Source of the DNA: Rhizophagus irregularis
Taxonomy: Eukaryota > Glomeromycota > Glomeromycetes > Glomerales > Glomeraceae
DNA length: 64,000 bases
Assembly: GCF_026210795.1 (NCBI RefSeq)
Contig: NC_089433.1
Span: 3,621,001 to 3,685,000 of the forward strand
Reading direction: 5' to 3'
Part shown: positions 22,855-34,503 of the stretch, one piece after another
Layout: every line of letters begins with the position of its first letter
Numbering within the stretch: the stretch's first letter is position 1
Position numbers and translations under genes: made by a program
Notes under the pieces: generated by a model
Seen by the model: the letters and a program-made list of their open reading frames with translations, nothing else
Databases searched by the model: none
Told to the model about the DNA's origin: nothing

Positions 22855-24351
22855 CCCTATAAAAAAATTGGATACGTTTTTTATAAAGTTTTTATACGAT
22901 TTTTTTTCCTTAGAAATAACGTATCATAATAGGATACGGAAAAATGCACAATTCCGTATCACTAAAAATATGGTTTGGATACAGAATTTGCACGGGATTT
23001 ATATGGAATTTACATGATTTGATCATTGATTTTATCACGAAATTTATACGATTTGGTCACTGAATTTACTATTTGTATTACAGTTTACTATAATTGTATT
23101 TACATAAATCTAATTTTACTTTATTAAATTAAATAAAAAATAAAAAATAAACAAAGTACAAATACATTATGAAAATTCCCTCCTTATTAAAACCACCTAT
23201 TGCAACCAAAATTATCTATAAGTTCACGTTCATTTGGAGTCAAACAACCATGAAAGAACAATAAAAAAAGATTGGAAACAAAACCCCCCTCATATAGTAT
23301 CTGCAATCGTCCAAGTCACCAAAGGTCAGCATTCCTACAAAAAAAGAAAGAGAACTCCAGAATGTCTGACCTACATAAAAGAAAAGAATTATGAGGCGTC
23401 TAATGAAAAAGAAACCAAAACAACAAAATAAATCCAAAACTGACCTATAAAAAAAGAAGACTCTGAAGCAACAAAACTGAAACAACCTACAAAAAGAAAA
23501 GAATCTAAACCCAACTTACAAAAAAACAAGAAAATTGAACTGACCTAAAAAAAGAAAAAAATCCTGAATCATCCTACAAAAAGAAAAGGACTCCAAAATG
23601 ATCTACAAAAAAGAAAAAAGAAACTGAATATTCTCACAAAAAAAAATCAGCTGGCCTATGAAATAAAAAAAGGGATAAATATGAAAGGGGAATAAAGAAT
23701 AAATCAAAAAAAATATTTTTTTAAAAAGAGAGGGAAAGTTAAAAAAAATTTTTTTTTTAAAGGGAGGACGTCAAAGTTAGAAAAATAAAAAATTTTTTAT
23801 AAAGAGGAAATAGAAATAGAAAGAAGAAAATTTTTTTATAAAAAAAGAAGAGTGGGAATAAAAGAAAAAATTTTTTTTTAAGGGAGTGACGAAAAAAATT
23901 TTTTTTTCAAAGGAAGAGTGACGAAAAAAAAAATTATTTTTAAAAGGGGGTGACGAAGAAAGAAGAAAAATTTAGAAAAAATAACAAAAATAAGACAAGA
24001 GAAAGAGAAAGGAAAGGAAAGACAGAAAGGAAAAATCGGAAGATCAAACTCATCAAAAGTAAGGGTTTATATAAAAAACAAAAAACGTATCATAACAATA
24101 AACAATCATGTGATTTCGTGTTATGATACGGATTTTTGTAAATTATCTTCTAAAAATATTAAGTTTAAAAATTCCGTATACATTCCGCATGATTAATTTT
24201 TTCCGTATACATTTCTTATACATTAGTTTTTTTAAAAATGTTCAAAAATGAATTGCTTATTAAATATACGGAATTTGTATACGGAATCTATAGAAACGTA
24301 CAAAAAATGTATACAAAACGTATCCTTTCCGTATACATATTTCTTATAGGG
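22855..24351. mobile_element. 1.5-kb non-autonomous element with CCCTATAA ends
   Basis: The left end CCCTATAAAAAAATTGGATA and the inverted right end CCCTATAAGAAATATGTATA define a unit of 1497 bp flanked by AGA on both sides. Subterminal parts carry GGATACG/CGTATCC and ATACGGA motifs in both orientations (22870-23000 and 24080-24340). The centre (23230-24050) is purine-rich on the + strand and made of degenerate units (CCTACAAAAAGAAAAGAATC-like, then GTGACGAAAAAAATTTTTT-like). No transposase is present. The outer bases match the MITEs at 11921 and 39384, suggesting one family, but the AGA target departs from TWA. Confidence 0.6.
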
Positions 24352-26119
24352 AGAGGGAACCGGTTGATTATTACTAATCAATCGAAATTTATCGAGCTCG
24401 TCCAAAATTTATTTTTATTATTTCATGTTTTTATTATTTTTATTTATTAATAACAAATTATTAATAAATTATAAATGAAACACTAAAATTTTTTATTCAT
24501 TAATAAATAGAATCTTTACAAATTGATATTTCAGTTCTCAATTGAATGTTAATTAAAATGTAGACTTTTTTAATCAATACGATTAACGTGATTAATTTTG
24601 TTTTCTTTTTTATCCGTGACATTTATTTGTTTTTATTAGGTTCAAATAACGAATTTAATAGTTCATAAAATGGGTTGACAAAAGTCAAATTCTCCAATAT
24701 TATCATTGTTATGTATTTATTTATAGCATAATACTTTGAAAACTTTTATTTTTCAGTATTGAACTAAAAAACTGAAGATAGAAAAAGTAATTAAAAAATT
24801 TTTTTTTGGTTTAAAAAAAAAATAATGAAAAAAAAATAATTATAAATAAAAAATCAGAAAAAGTGTTCACTGTAGCATTGATCCAAATTGGTATCAAAGA
24901 AAAATACGATTTAAAAAAAACTGGAAGAATAAAAATCAAAAATTCAACAATAAATTAAGAAAACCAGTTTAAAAAAGATGGAAAAAAGAGAAAGAACCAA
25001 AAAAAATTTTTAAATAATTTTGAAAACCGGAAAAATGGGTTTAAAAAACAAAAAAATTTGAAGGGAATGGCCAAAAAAAGAAATATGATTAATAACTTTT
25101 TGTAAAAAAAAAAAAATTATTCGATCAAAACTTTAATGGCTGTTGTAACGTGATAGCCAATCAAATGTTTCCAGCCATTATATTTACTTGATTATTTTAT
25201 AATAAATTTTGTTATATCTTGTAAAGGTAAAAAAATTTTATTTAAAGTAATATAAACAATGTGATTTTGAATTTCTTAATTAAATGAGTTTATAAAAATC
25301 ATTTTATCTCGGATTTGTATAAAATCATAAATATCAAGCGATATGCATAAAACGGAAATCTTTTAAATAAAGGGTCGAAGAAAGAGGAAATATTATTGTA
25401 AATTTATGCTCACGCTATACGATTTAATAAAATTTGTGAATAAAAAACGTGTCAACTTAACTTAATTTTTTAGTGGTTTATGCATTTTTTATTTTATTTT
25501 TGTTTTTTAACCAATTTCATTTTTATTATTGTTTCATTAATAAATAATAACTCAACCAAATAACTCAACCAAAGATTTTTTCAACTTTAAACCAAAATTT
25601 GTTTTCTTATTTTTATTTATTAATACCAAATTATTATTACTTTAGATTGACTTCGGCTTTGAAACAGATCAATATGGAGTGCTGCGCAGAATGCAGTAAG
25701 TCTTTTCTACCAGATTTTCCTATTTTTTTCTTCCTTATTTTCTGATTGAGCAAATTGTGAAGGTAGATAGATCTTAGCATAACGTCGGTCAGTCATTAAA
25801 ATCATGTATCACGGGCAATACCCTGAACCATTATTTTCGCATGTAACATGGGAAGCGTCTCAAACCTTTGTATTTATTTTTTATCCTTCGGTCTGTATTA
25901 ATAAAATCGCGCGCACGCGCTCACGTTTAATAAAGCATTAGACTATGCAGTGACGCCAGAGATGGCGAGATGCACTGTTTCAGAATACCGGAGGTAACGG
26001 TTAAAACAATGGCCTGATTGGGCAATCTTTATTATATTATATGTTTTACAATATGGTATATAAAAAAAGTGCTAACTTTGAGATCGTGCCGAATTTGAAA
26101 CTTTGCTACCACATGATCA
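24352..26119. other. Gene-free AT-rich interval
   Basis: No supported gene. The sequence is poly-A/T rich. A short alternating purine-pyrimidine CG-rich stretch (CGCGCGCACGCGC) lies at about 25908. Confidence 0.4.
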
Positions 26120-26700
26120 ACATGACCAGGCGCAGCTTACACATGAATTCTTTTACTTTCATAATTAATTTTGCGATAGATGACGTTGAAAAGGTTTATT
26201 TGGATGTCAACCACCCGCTCTAATTTATCGTTGCTAATAAAAAAACAGATTATAGAGCTTCCCGCCACCTTCAGTTTTCTTTCGAATCGCACTCTTAATA
26301 ACTTCTTTCGGGAGCTGACCTCGGATCTCGTCATTGACCTTCTTCTGAACCTCATGCTCCTCCCGTTGCGAGGCAATTATCGGCAGGGCAGTTGTTTTGC
26401 CGTGAAAGAAGAAATACTTTTTTATACAGCCCTTATGATACACATGTCCACAAAATAACACGGTAAATGCTTCGAACATTTATCGAGTTCAGTAAAATTC
26501 CGTGTCCTTTATAACGATATCGTCACCTAGTTTCTTTAGGATGCTGTAAGCGAGGTTTCGAATGCTGGGTAGAGACACCCTGTAATACCTGGTCTTTGGG
26601 AAGCTATAAACAAAAAAAAGACTGTTAATATAGCGCTTTGAATTTCCACAGGAACAAGCGATCACTGGATGGATCTTCATTAGCAATTACGTACTGCATT
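26120..26700 (-). pseudogene. RING-type zinc-finger gene relic
   Basis: Read on the minus strand, 26700 to 26490 gives an open frame (SLPSIRNLAYSILKKLGDD) and a second frame from 26479 to 26234 gives the RING-like core FCGHVYHKGCI followed by a lysine/glutamate-rich helix. Between them, about 26470-26490, the frame breaks. An alternative frame there reads ELDKCSK, the kind of CxxC start a RING finger needs. The second half of the RING lacks a clear CPxC. Probably a decayed E3 ubiquitin-ligase-like protein; no intact start was identified. Confidence 0.4.
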
Positions 26701-26949
26701 TCGAATCTCGATGATTAGCTTACACATTCCCCAAATAACTTAGATTTTTTAAAAATGCATATAGGTATGCAATTTGTACTGTATATCGAAAATAAAAATA
26801 TGTAGTCACTTTGTAAATACTAACTGTGCATTGGAAAATGTAAAAAAATAAATTAGGAGAACAAACTAATGCTTTATTATACGACTTTATTAAGCCTTAC
26901 AGCTGTTTAAGTATTAATATTACATGTCAATAATTAGAATAAATTTCAT

Positions 26950-28860
26950 GTTATATTAATTACCATTTGTCAACCAAAGACTTCTCCTGTTCAAAGACAA
27001 GAGGTAAAAATGATTTGATCGCATTCTCCCTTTTTAAATCTGTCTTTTCGTCAAACAAAGTACTCCTTTGAGTATGAAGTGACCAAGGACGAGCGAAAAG
27101 TATTTTAGATAGTCTTTTACCAATTTCATCATCACAACATTTGAAAGACCTGGCGCCTCGAATATAGATAATATGCTTTTTACCTTTTTGAGCAGTATTA
27201 CTTCGTAATTCCATAGTATCTTTACTCTTCATTTCCGCAGTTCATCATCTAAACCAAAGATCAATATATATACCTAGAACCTTATAGCCGCTCATTTTCT
27301 TACCAAAAGCAGTTTGCGGACCTGCTAAAGAAGTAATATCTGTAGTATCATTATAGTTTTTTAACATTCTTATTTTGAATTGAAATGATATCATAACCAG
27401 CGGAATATTTGAAAGGAATAATATGATCAATATCATAAAATCCATTGAATGCAGTGTGACGGTGATAGGCTTCCACGACAAGTTCTTTGATAGGAACTTA
27501 TTCTCCCCGATTCCACATAATCTTATTGATAGCTAACAAAGATGTCCAATGGTTAAAGCTGATTTCTGCATCATGTATTTGCATATCTTTGAGAAACTTG
27601 TCAAGACTCTCTATTTCATTACGTAACAAAGACTACAAAAATAATTTCAAAGGAACTTTTTGTAAATATACAGTATAAGAGGTTCTTCAGAAAAATGTTC
27701 ATTTACAGCATCAGCGTATGCTTTCAAAATATGACGCGATTGGCAAGTTCTCCCCTTTCTCCCGCTTTTACTACCCCACGACTAAACAGTTCCAACAGTG
27801 TGTCCAAGCTGTTTTCCCAACCAACCTCAATAATTCCTTTCAGTGCTTCCGATGCAAGAATGGGATCAGATGGATATGTGCAAAGGATACTTGTGCGATC
27901 AAGTGAAACTCCTATAGCAGTTGCCATATGAGATGCTATCAGGATATCTACTTCTGCAATTCGAGGGGAAACTTCAAGAGCCAGGGTGCAGGCTGTACAT
28001 GCAAGGTTGGCAAGATAATCTTTATCGTTTTTGCTAAAATTGCGGATCTTTTGTGAAGCAAGATGAATAAGGTTTATAAGACTAACACCCGATTGAGCAA
28101 AAGAACCCCAAAGGGGAATTCCTAGATATGCGGTTCTGTCGGGATTATAGTTCTTATTAGAATTTCCAGCAAGTGATACCAATGCATCCATGGCATTAAC
28201 ATCAAATATGCAGGAAATACTTCAAAATCATGCGATCTGGCAGATACAGTATCTTTTGTTACTGGAGGGAGAAAATTGCCAATCTTCCCGTTTGTGCTGA
28301 TGAGAATATTAAAGGATCTACTCCACGATATTTTCCGAATTTGTCAGCTCCAATGAACAAAATAGGTCGTATGTTCCCCAAGCAACGTGTGTGCTTCATC
28401 AATGCAACAAACTACAGAGATTTCCCTACCAGGGAATAAGTTTATTACGAAATTTTTGTTACTGCAATCTGACGAAAGTTCAACTTGCTCTAACGATTTA
28501 AAGATACTATTCCAAAAATCTCTACATTCATTTTATGTTCAGCCTTTGTTTGAATACTCCAAAACTCTTTCTCGTTCCAATTTTTGGCTTTAATTTGTTT
28601 GATTGCCAGAGATAAAAGAGTACCAAATTTATTATTATGAATTGCTTCAAAAATTTATTGAATGCAAGGTGTTGAGAGGTATCCGGTACTAGTCTCATTA
28701 CATTTACAGATATACAGGACGAAGATTTTCTTGGTTCTCAGTCCCCCACGAGCCGTGATTTACTGGAACCGGAACTTTGAACGATTGTTAAATAATGGGC
28801 ATACGGTTTGTCTGTTTGAGCCATTCACTATGAAATTGTTTTAGCCGTGAGTAGAATTAT
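26950..28860 (-). pseudogene. Crinkler/RHS-type P-loop ATPase-nuclease relic
   Basis: Minus-strand similarity in several frames. From 5' to 3': a segment at about 28860-28480 (KAKNWNEKEFWSIQTKAEHK); a Walker-B-like CIDEAHTLLGEH near 28400; GKIGNFLPPVTKDTVSAR near 28270; the long frame 28191-27724 with YLGIPLWGSF, LALEVSPRIAEVDILIASHM and YPSDPILASEAL; a C-terminal nuclease-like part with DIDHIIPF and TSLAGPQTAF; and an end near 26960 (IYIRGARSFKCCDDEIGKRL). Missing bases (for example near 28209) and stops break it. The motif order is that of the ATPase plus REase-fold architecture of fungal Crinkler/RHS effectors, recognised from memory. The Walker A segment was not located. Confidence 0.5.
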
Positions 28861-28959
28861 GTCCAGAGTTGTTCCTTGGTATTTGATTCGAGATGCTTTT
28901 TCAACTTGAACTAGTTCAATATTACTCACATCTGTAAAAAATTATGAACACTGATTAAT

Positions 28960-29930
28960 TAGTTGTTTAATAATGCATCAAAAAGGTTTCTACTATTACT
29001 TTCTTCTTCTTCCTCATCACTTGGAGAGCCTTCATCATCTAAATTAACAAGTGAGTACATTTTAGAAATTAATGTGTAGGGATTAAAATTTTGAAACAAC
29101 TATTTTATGCATACCATTTCCTTTGACTGTAACCTCTAATGCATTATTATCTTTCGTATTGCATAATCCAGTGACAAGTTCACTGTCCTCCAAGTTATCA
29201 CTCCCACTGTGAATATTGACATTTTCTGATATATCAAACCGAGCTTTGATCACCCTTTTCAATCACGTCAGTTAATTTCATTTTTTCCAGAATAGTTTTT
29301 GAGAAAGTGTCACGTTCCTCATTATAATGAACTCATATTTCCATATCTATTTTTACAGTTAGATAGAATGTGAGTAAGGAGTATTCAACATTTCGTGATA
29401 ATACTCGTGTATGGACCACAACAATTAATTACCTTGAAGTTTGATTCCAGCGATACCAGCTATCATACTTCCTATTCCTAATAGGATGATGAAATTAGTA
29501 TAGATTTGTGAAATCAAAAGATCAAGCCAAGACACGTTATCTCGTGTTGAATAAATATATTATGACCTACTTGCCAGCAACGGGTTGTGCTACGATAACG
29601 TGAATGTGTTTTTTGGGCGGGTTTGACGATAAGAAGATGGAAAGAAAAGCACAAGATTATGTAAGTATTCGGTATTATTTGCAAATATGACAGAGAAGGC
29701 GAAAAAAAGAACGAATTCCTTCAATTGTATGAAAACGTACCGGTTAATAAACTTCTCAGATATATATCTTTAACGTTATCATTTCCGCATTTGAGGGATT
29801 CTTCCAATCAAGTATTTTATCAGGATTATTGGAAATATAAGCTAGCAATTCACCAAAGTCTTTTTCTGTAATTACATAATCCAAGAAAAGGGGTGGAGGT
29901 GGACATGTTTTTGTGAAAATAATAGTGTTC
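28960..29930 (-). other. Possible small multi-exon gene or relic
   Basis: Three open stretches on the minus strand could be exons: about 29910-29770 (DYVITEKDFGELLAYISNN), about 29240-29118 (DISENVNIHSGSDNLEDSEL) ending at a GTATGC donor, and about 29050-28965 with an acidic tail (DDEGSPSDEEEESNSR) and a stop after FDALLNN. Family unknown. The order and direction are coherent but I could not build an unbroken model with a start codon. Confidence 0.25.
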
Positions 29931-30645
29931 AAATAAAGAAAGATTTTTTTTGCACTTTTTTTTGCAGATTGATATATAAGAAATCGATTGTCACACAGAC
30001 TGATCTGATGATTAGTTAATCAGTTACGGAGGAATCCCAATCAACAAGTCTTCCATGATATGTATTTTCGTCAGCGAAATTTTGGCAAGAGGAAATTAAT
30101 TTTTTAAAAAAAACGATTTTTTTAAATTAACCCCGGCTGAAAATTTTTAGCTACTACTCGAAAATGGACTACTCCTGTCATTAATTACAGCGTTCAATGT
30201 TGTCAGTCCTAAACGAACTAAGAGCTTTAAGTGAACTGTACTAAAATATCGAACATGCGACTTTCGAAGGACTAAAAAGTTCCATTTCCATAGTGGAATG
30301 TCACTAACACCTGCACTCGAGATGGAACATTATAAATGATAGTGGAAAATACTTCCCTCAAAACGATCAAGATTTTTGTGAAATGCTTCAGCTGTTCGCA
30401 ACTACAAGTTTACCGTGATCGTAGAAACTCCATCAAATGCTTCTCAGAGTGGTTGTTCCACAAAAGTGTGTCAGCTTTATGGTATTAGCAGTAATCTGAA
30501 CTCGACATTGATGTTTTTCCTGTTTTTTCGTATGGTTCTCCAAAATGGAAATTCACATGTAGAATGAATATTATTACTCCCTATTTCAATTGTAATCGCA
30601 AAAAAAAGATAATAATCAGAATAATTAGTTCAGAGCGTAGCGAAG

Positions 30646-30752
30646 GCCGCAACAGCGCCATTATCACCAATATCGGTCGCAACAGCAAATATCAGTCGCA
30701 ACAGCGCCATAATTACCAATACCGGTCGTAATAGTGCCATCACCAATATGCT
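30646..30752. repeat. Minisatellite of about 30-bp units
   Basis: Roughly three and a half units of GGTCGCAACAGCGCCATTAT plus CACCAATATC with internal variation, including one shortened unit (GTCGCAACAGCAAATATCA). It is less AT-rich than its surroundings. Confidence 0.6.
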
Positions 30753-31744
30753 TATCGTAGGATCTAGATCTGTAAAAATACCAGTACTGCTAATTCCCAT
30801 TCGTGATTTATACAACCCCTTTGCGAATGAGTAATTAGTAATTGTGGAGTATTATTTATTTCAGCTAGTATCATAGTTATTTTGGAATTTTTTTTAATAT
30901 TTTTTTATTTCAAATAAATTTCTTAAATATTTTTTTTATTTTTAAATTATAATTATGATCAAGATCAAGATTTATGGTGACCTGATGGCCGACACAGAGA
31001 AATTGGACTTATATAATAGCTAGTTATTTTGCAATTTTTTTTCAAAAGAAAAAATAGAAATAAAAGAAGGGAATTTTTTTTTATTTTTTAATATTTTATA
31101 TCATATCAATTATAAAGTTCACGATCATAATTAAACTCTGTTTAATAATGCCAGCCTCTAACGTAGTCTAACGTAGGGGTAGATGATGATAACTATACGT
31201 AAGGGGTTTTTGACAACACTAACACTTTCCATATGGTAAAAATCCTCAGGTCATAAAATTCAAAGCATAACATGATTGCAACATATAATTTTAATACAGA
31301 TAATAATACTCATATGACGGTAATTATTATAATCACCTAGCTGAGTTCATATGATTTAGAAAAAATACTCTTTTTAAAAATAATTGAAATAATTGAAAAA
31401 AATTTTTTACAAATTTTCTTTATAAAAAAAAATTTTAAATAAATTGTAAATCCGGAGCGAAAAACTAAAATTTGCGATTTCATTGGTTGCGATCACGTGG
31501 CGGACAGAGAAATTTACGTGATCATTTTTTTTTTCCATAGGTATGATCGGAATGTCGGGTATTTTAGTGCTATACAAACTTCGAAATAATATAAACTTAC
31601 AAAGAAAATAGTATTCAAATTACAAGTTTTTAAACTTTTTTAAACGTTTATTTTTTCAAACAATTTTATTGCCGTTAATCATATTACTTTGTAAACCAGT
31701 TACAACTTACAACCCGATTAAAAAGAATTTAATTCATTTTCCTT
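30753..31744. other. Gene-free interval
   Basis: AT-rich, no supported gene or element. Confidence 0.4.
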
Positions 31745-32712
31745 TCTGTTAAGATAAGATACTAATGTGAAATTTTTTCGTGCACATATGAATATTTTGT
31801 GTTGGCGTCCTCCATATTTACGAAGGGTTTTGGCTTCAAATAAAAAGAATAGCTGATGTTCTAGCTCATTTTAAATTATCGAATATATCACCTGATATCT
31901 TTTAAATTATTTTTAAGATAAAAAAAATTATAAAACATCTTAATGAATATTTACCATAATCTTAAACTGTTTTAAATTTTTAAAAATAATCGGTATATTT
32001 ATGGCAGTATCCTTTCATTGAATAAACTAGACGCTTCAAGAACTAATCGATTATTTACAAAATTATTTAATTGAAAATGAATCTCAATGGATGGAACAAC
32101 ATTTTGAACTTGTTCACAGACAAGCTTTCAATTTACTTCTCTAACAGTAATTCAACAATTCTGTACGAACTTGATGGCAAAATTTCCATATAAAATATTT
32201 AACTCACTTGATTTCACGTCAATTCCTAAAAAATCTTTAGTTCAACTTATTAAAAGTGATTTACAAATGAAAGTTTGGGAACATGTATTAAAATGGGGTA
32301 TCCTACGGAGAATACTATACAACATTTCTTACCATTTATCAGATTTTTTTGTTTATCATCTATTGAATTCTCACAAAAAGTTCGCCCATATCAAAAATTA
32401 TTTAAACGTCAATTTATGAAGATTTATTAAGTTCTTATTTGGAACCTAATAATGTATCAACCGAAAACATTTTACTTCCTAGAAATATTAAAGTTAACGA
32501 TACAAAAATTGTTAATTTAAATATTGTTTCAATTATTTCAAGATGGATCGATAAAGTGGATGTTAATCATATAGTTTCTCATTTAAGAGAATTTTATTTA
32601 CCATATAAACTTGAATTGTTACTAAGAGGAAGTCGAGATGGATTTACACCTAAAAAATTTCATACTTTATGTGATGATAAATTAAATACTGTCACCTTTA
32701 TTCAAGATTTTT
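31745..32712 (+). pseudogene. Decayed BTB-BACK-TLDc relic
   Basis: Similarity to the array starts inside the BTB domain (codons equal to NVKIFRAHMNILC, starting about 31750), crosses a remnant of the intron with its acceptor near 31990, continues through BACK (WEHVLKWG at about 32280) and the start of TLDc (LLLRGSRDGFTPKKFHTLC), and stops after NTVTFI near 32705. Many indels and in-frame stops are present, and the start and the last 130 codons are gone. It is older than the lesions in B to E. Confidence 0.8.
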
Positions 32713-32720
32713 TTTCTTAG

Positions 32721-34269
32721 AATAGTTAACACGCAAATTTCGATCTCACAGTGTACACTTGTGAAAAATTTTATAAGTATTTTTTATGTTCTTTGCGGAA
32801 ATAATAATAGTACGTGCAGGTCGTGCAGCCCTAGATATTATTGATCTGCGAGTTGTTGGTCGAACTTCTAGTATATTATGATAAAAAAAATGAAAAAAAG
32901 ACAAACAATAAAAAATAAAATAAATATAAATATAAAATGAAAATAAAATAAAAAAATACGAAAACTATGATAACAGAGAAAATTCGATTATCTATGTTAA
33001 AGTAGCTTTTTAAAAGGAAACGTGAAATATTTTTTTTTTTTTCTAACATAGTTTTTTATGAAACCTGAAAACTCAAAGGAAGGTCAATGTAAATGTTACT
33101 TTTTTTTGTAACACAAACTAATACAATTACGCGTATTCCCTTAGTACTGTACTTTAGAGATTAAAACCACTGTTCTGAGCATACCCTATTTGTATTATAT
33201 TTTTTTGTAAGTTTCAAGCATCAATAATTTTTTTATATTGAAAACTCATTTTTGTTACGTAAAAATAAAATAATTTGAAATGATTAATCACTTACCCTTC
33301 ACTAGTAAAAATAGTGTTATATTATTTTTCATTGGATAACTTTTATATCTGATGAAAAAAAAATAATAATAAATTATTGTCTTTGCTACAATGATAGGAT
33401 AATTTGCAGAAAGAAATTATCATTATTGTATAAAAGATAATATTTACTAATTGCACTTTTAATATATAATACATTCACCAATAAAAAAGTAAAAAAAAAA
33501 TGTTACCAAGTCAAAAATGTCATTCGAAACCTCCTTTGGCTCCCTAAGGAAATTTGCATCTCCTTTAATAAAGCCTGCAGAATTATTTATACTGCGAAAA
33601 TTTCAATGAAAAAATAATTGTGTAATTAATTCCTATATCTGTTCTGAGACAAATTCGGTCATCAGTAATAATAAGTGATGTATTGGTAATATATTTTCAG
33701 TAGCTTACCATAGTATATTTGCCCGTTAAATCATTAAATCAGTATTATCAGCATTACTATTAACAACACATCCATAATTTACAATGTCTTATTACATTTC
33801 CAATAGTGTATATCCGAATGTCAGTTATAAAATAATATAAATAACCTGAACTTGTTATAAATTATCAATAGTATTAATAGTATTCATAAAAATATAAGTC
33901 AATAAAAGTTTCAGTCAATAATATCATGCATATGACCGATCTGAAATTATATAAATAAACAAAAAATTTATTTTCAAAAAAAAAAAAAATTTCAAATATA
34001 ATAAATATAATTATTGTATACTTTGAAAATGTCTTGTAAATCGTCTAAAGTTATTAGTTAAGTGTTCGGCAAATGAAGATTTGAAAGAAAATTAAGGGCA
34101 AATAATATAAATAATAATGGACCAATCCAATTGAATGCAATCACAAACACCACCTAAAGCAATAATATTTTTAATCTTAGCAGTAAATGATTCAGTTTAT
34201 TAATAATTAGTATCTCTAGTATAACCATTAACTAGAAAAAAGAAAAAAGATAAATGCGTGATATGTATT
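32721..34269. other. Gene-free AT-rich interval
   Basis: No coding sequence or element recognised. Confidence 0.4.
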
Positions 34270-34358
34270 AGTTATTTACTGATCTAGTAGTATATAAATG
34301 GGTTATCATCCGAAGGATGATGACCCATTTATATACTAAACTAGGTCAGTAAATAACT
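34270..34358. repeat. Near-perfect 42-bp inverted repeat (hairpin)
   Basis: The left arm 34270-34311 (AGTTATTTACTGATCTAGTA to GGGTTATCATCC) and right arm 34315-34358 pair almost completely around a GAA loop, with only a few mismatches and a 2-base difference in length. It could form a long cruciform or RNA hairpin, directly before the recombinase gene's inverted repeat. Confidence 0.85.
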
Positions 34359-34360
34359 TT

Positions 34361-34388
34361 TTTATCATCCTGGACACGGGCATCTAGT
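34361..34388. repeat. Left inverted repeat flanking the recombinase gene
   Basis: TTTATCATCCTGGACACGGG followed by CATCTAGT. Inverted, it matches 36398-36428 imperfectly (identical GGGCATCTAGT and TTTATCA, plus a CCTGG...CAC core). Confidence 0.6.
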
Positions 34389-34408
34389 TGATCAGTGATC
34401 ACTGATCA
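34389..34408. promoter_or_regulatory. Perfect 20-bp palindrome
   Basis: TGATCAGTGATCACTGATCA is a perfect dyad, abutting the left inverted repeat and 96 bp upstream of the recombinase start. Candidate binding site for the recombinase or a regulator; inferred from position only. Confidence 0.5.
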
Positions 34409-34503
34409 TAAACTATTTTAGACTTTTGTGTATTTGTGTATTTGTCAGCTTGACGAAACTTTTTTTTCTTCTTTCCTTTAGTTTTACACGATTTTCCTCA
34501 AAA

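Noticed and set aside
23234-23431. Lysine-rich 65-codon protein in the 1.5-kb element
   Set aside because: It is the translation of a purine-rich minisatellite; both strands are open for the same reason.
25905-25925. CG-rich alternating stretch as a functional Z-DNA site
   Set aside because: Only about 13 bases long with no other support.
26180-26458. 92-codon + strand frame
   Set aside because: It lies opposite the RING-finger relic, whose CGHVYHKGC motif shows the real coding strand.
34426-34503. Hydrophobic N-terminal extension of the recombinase as a signal peptide
   Set aside because: A nuclear DNA recombinase would not be secreted; the Met at 34504 has a good context and starts a polar N-terminus.
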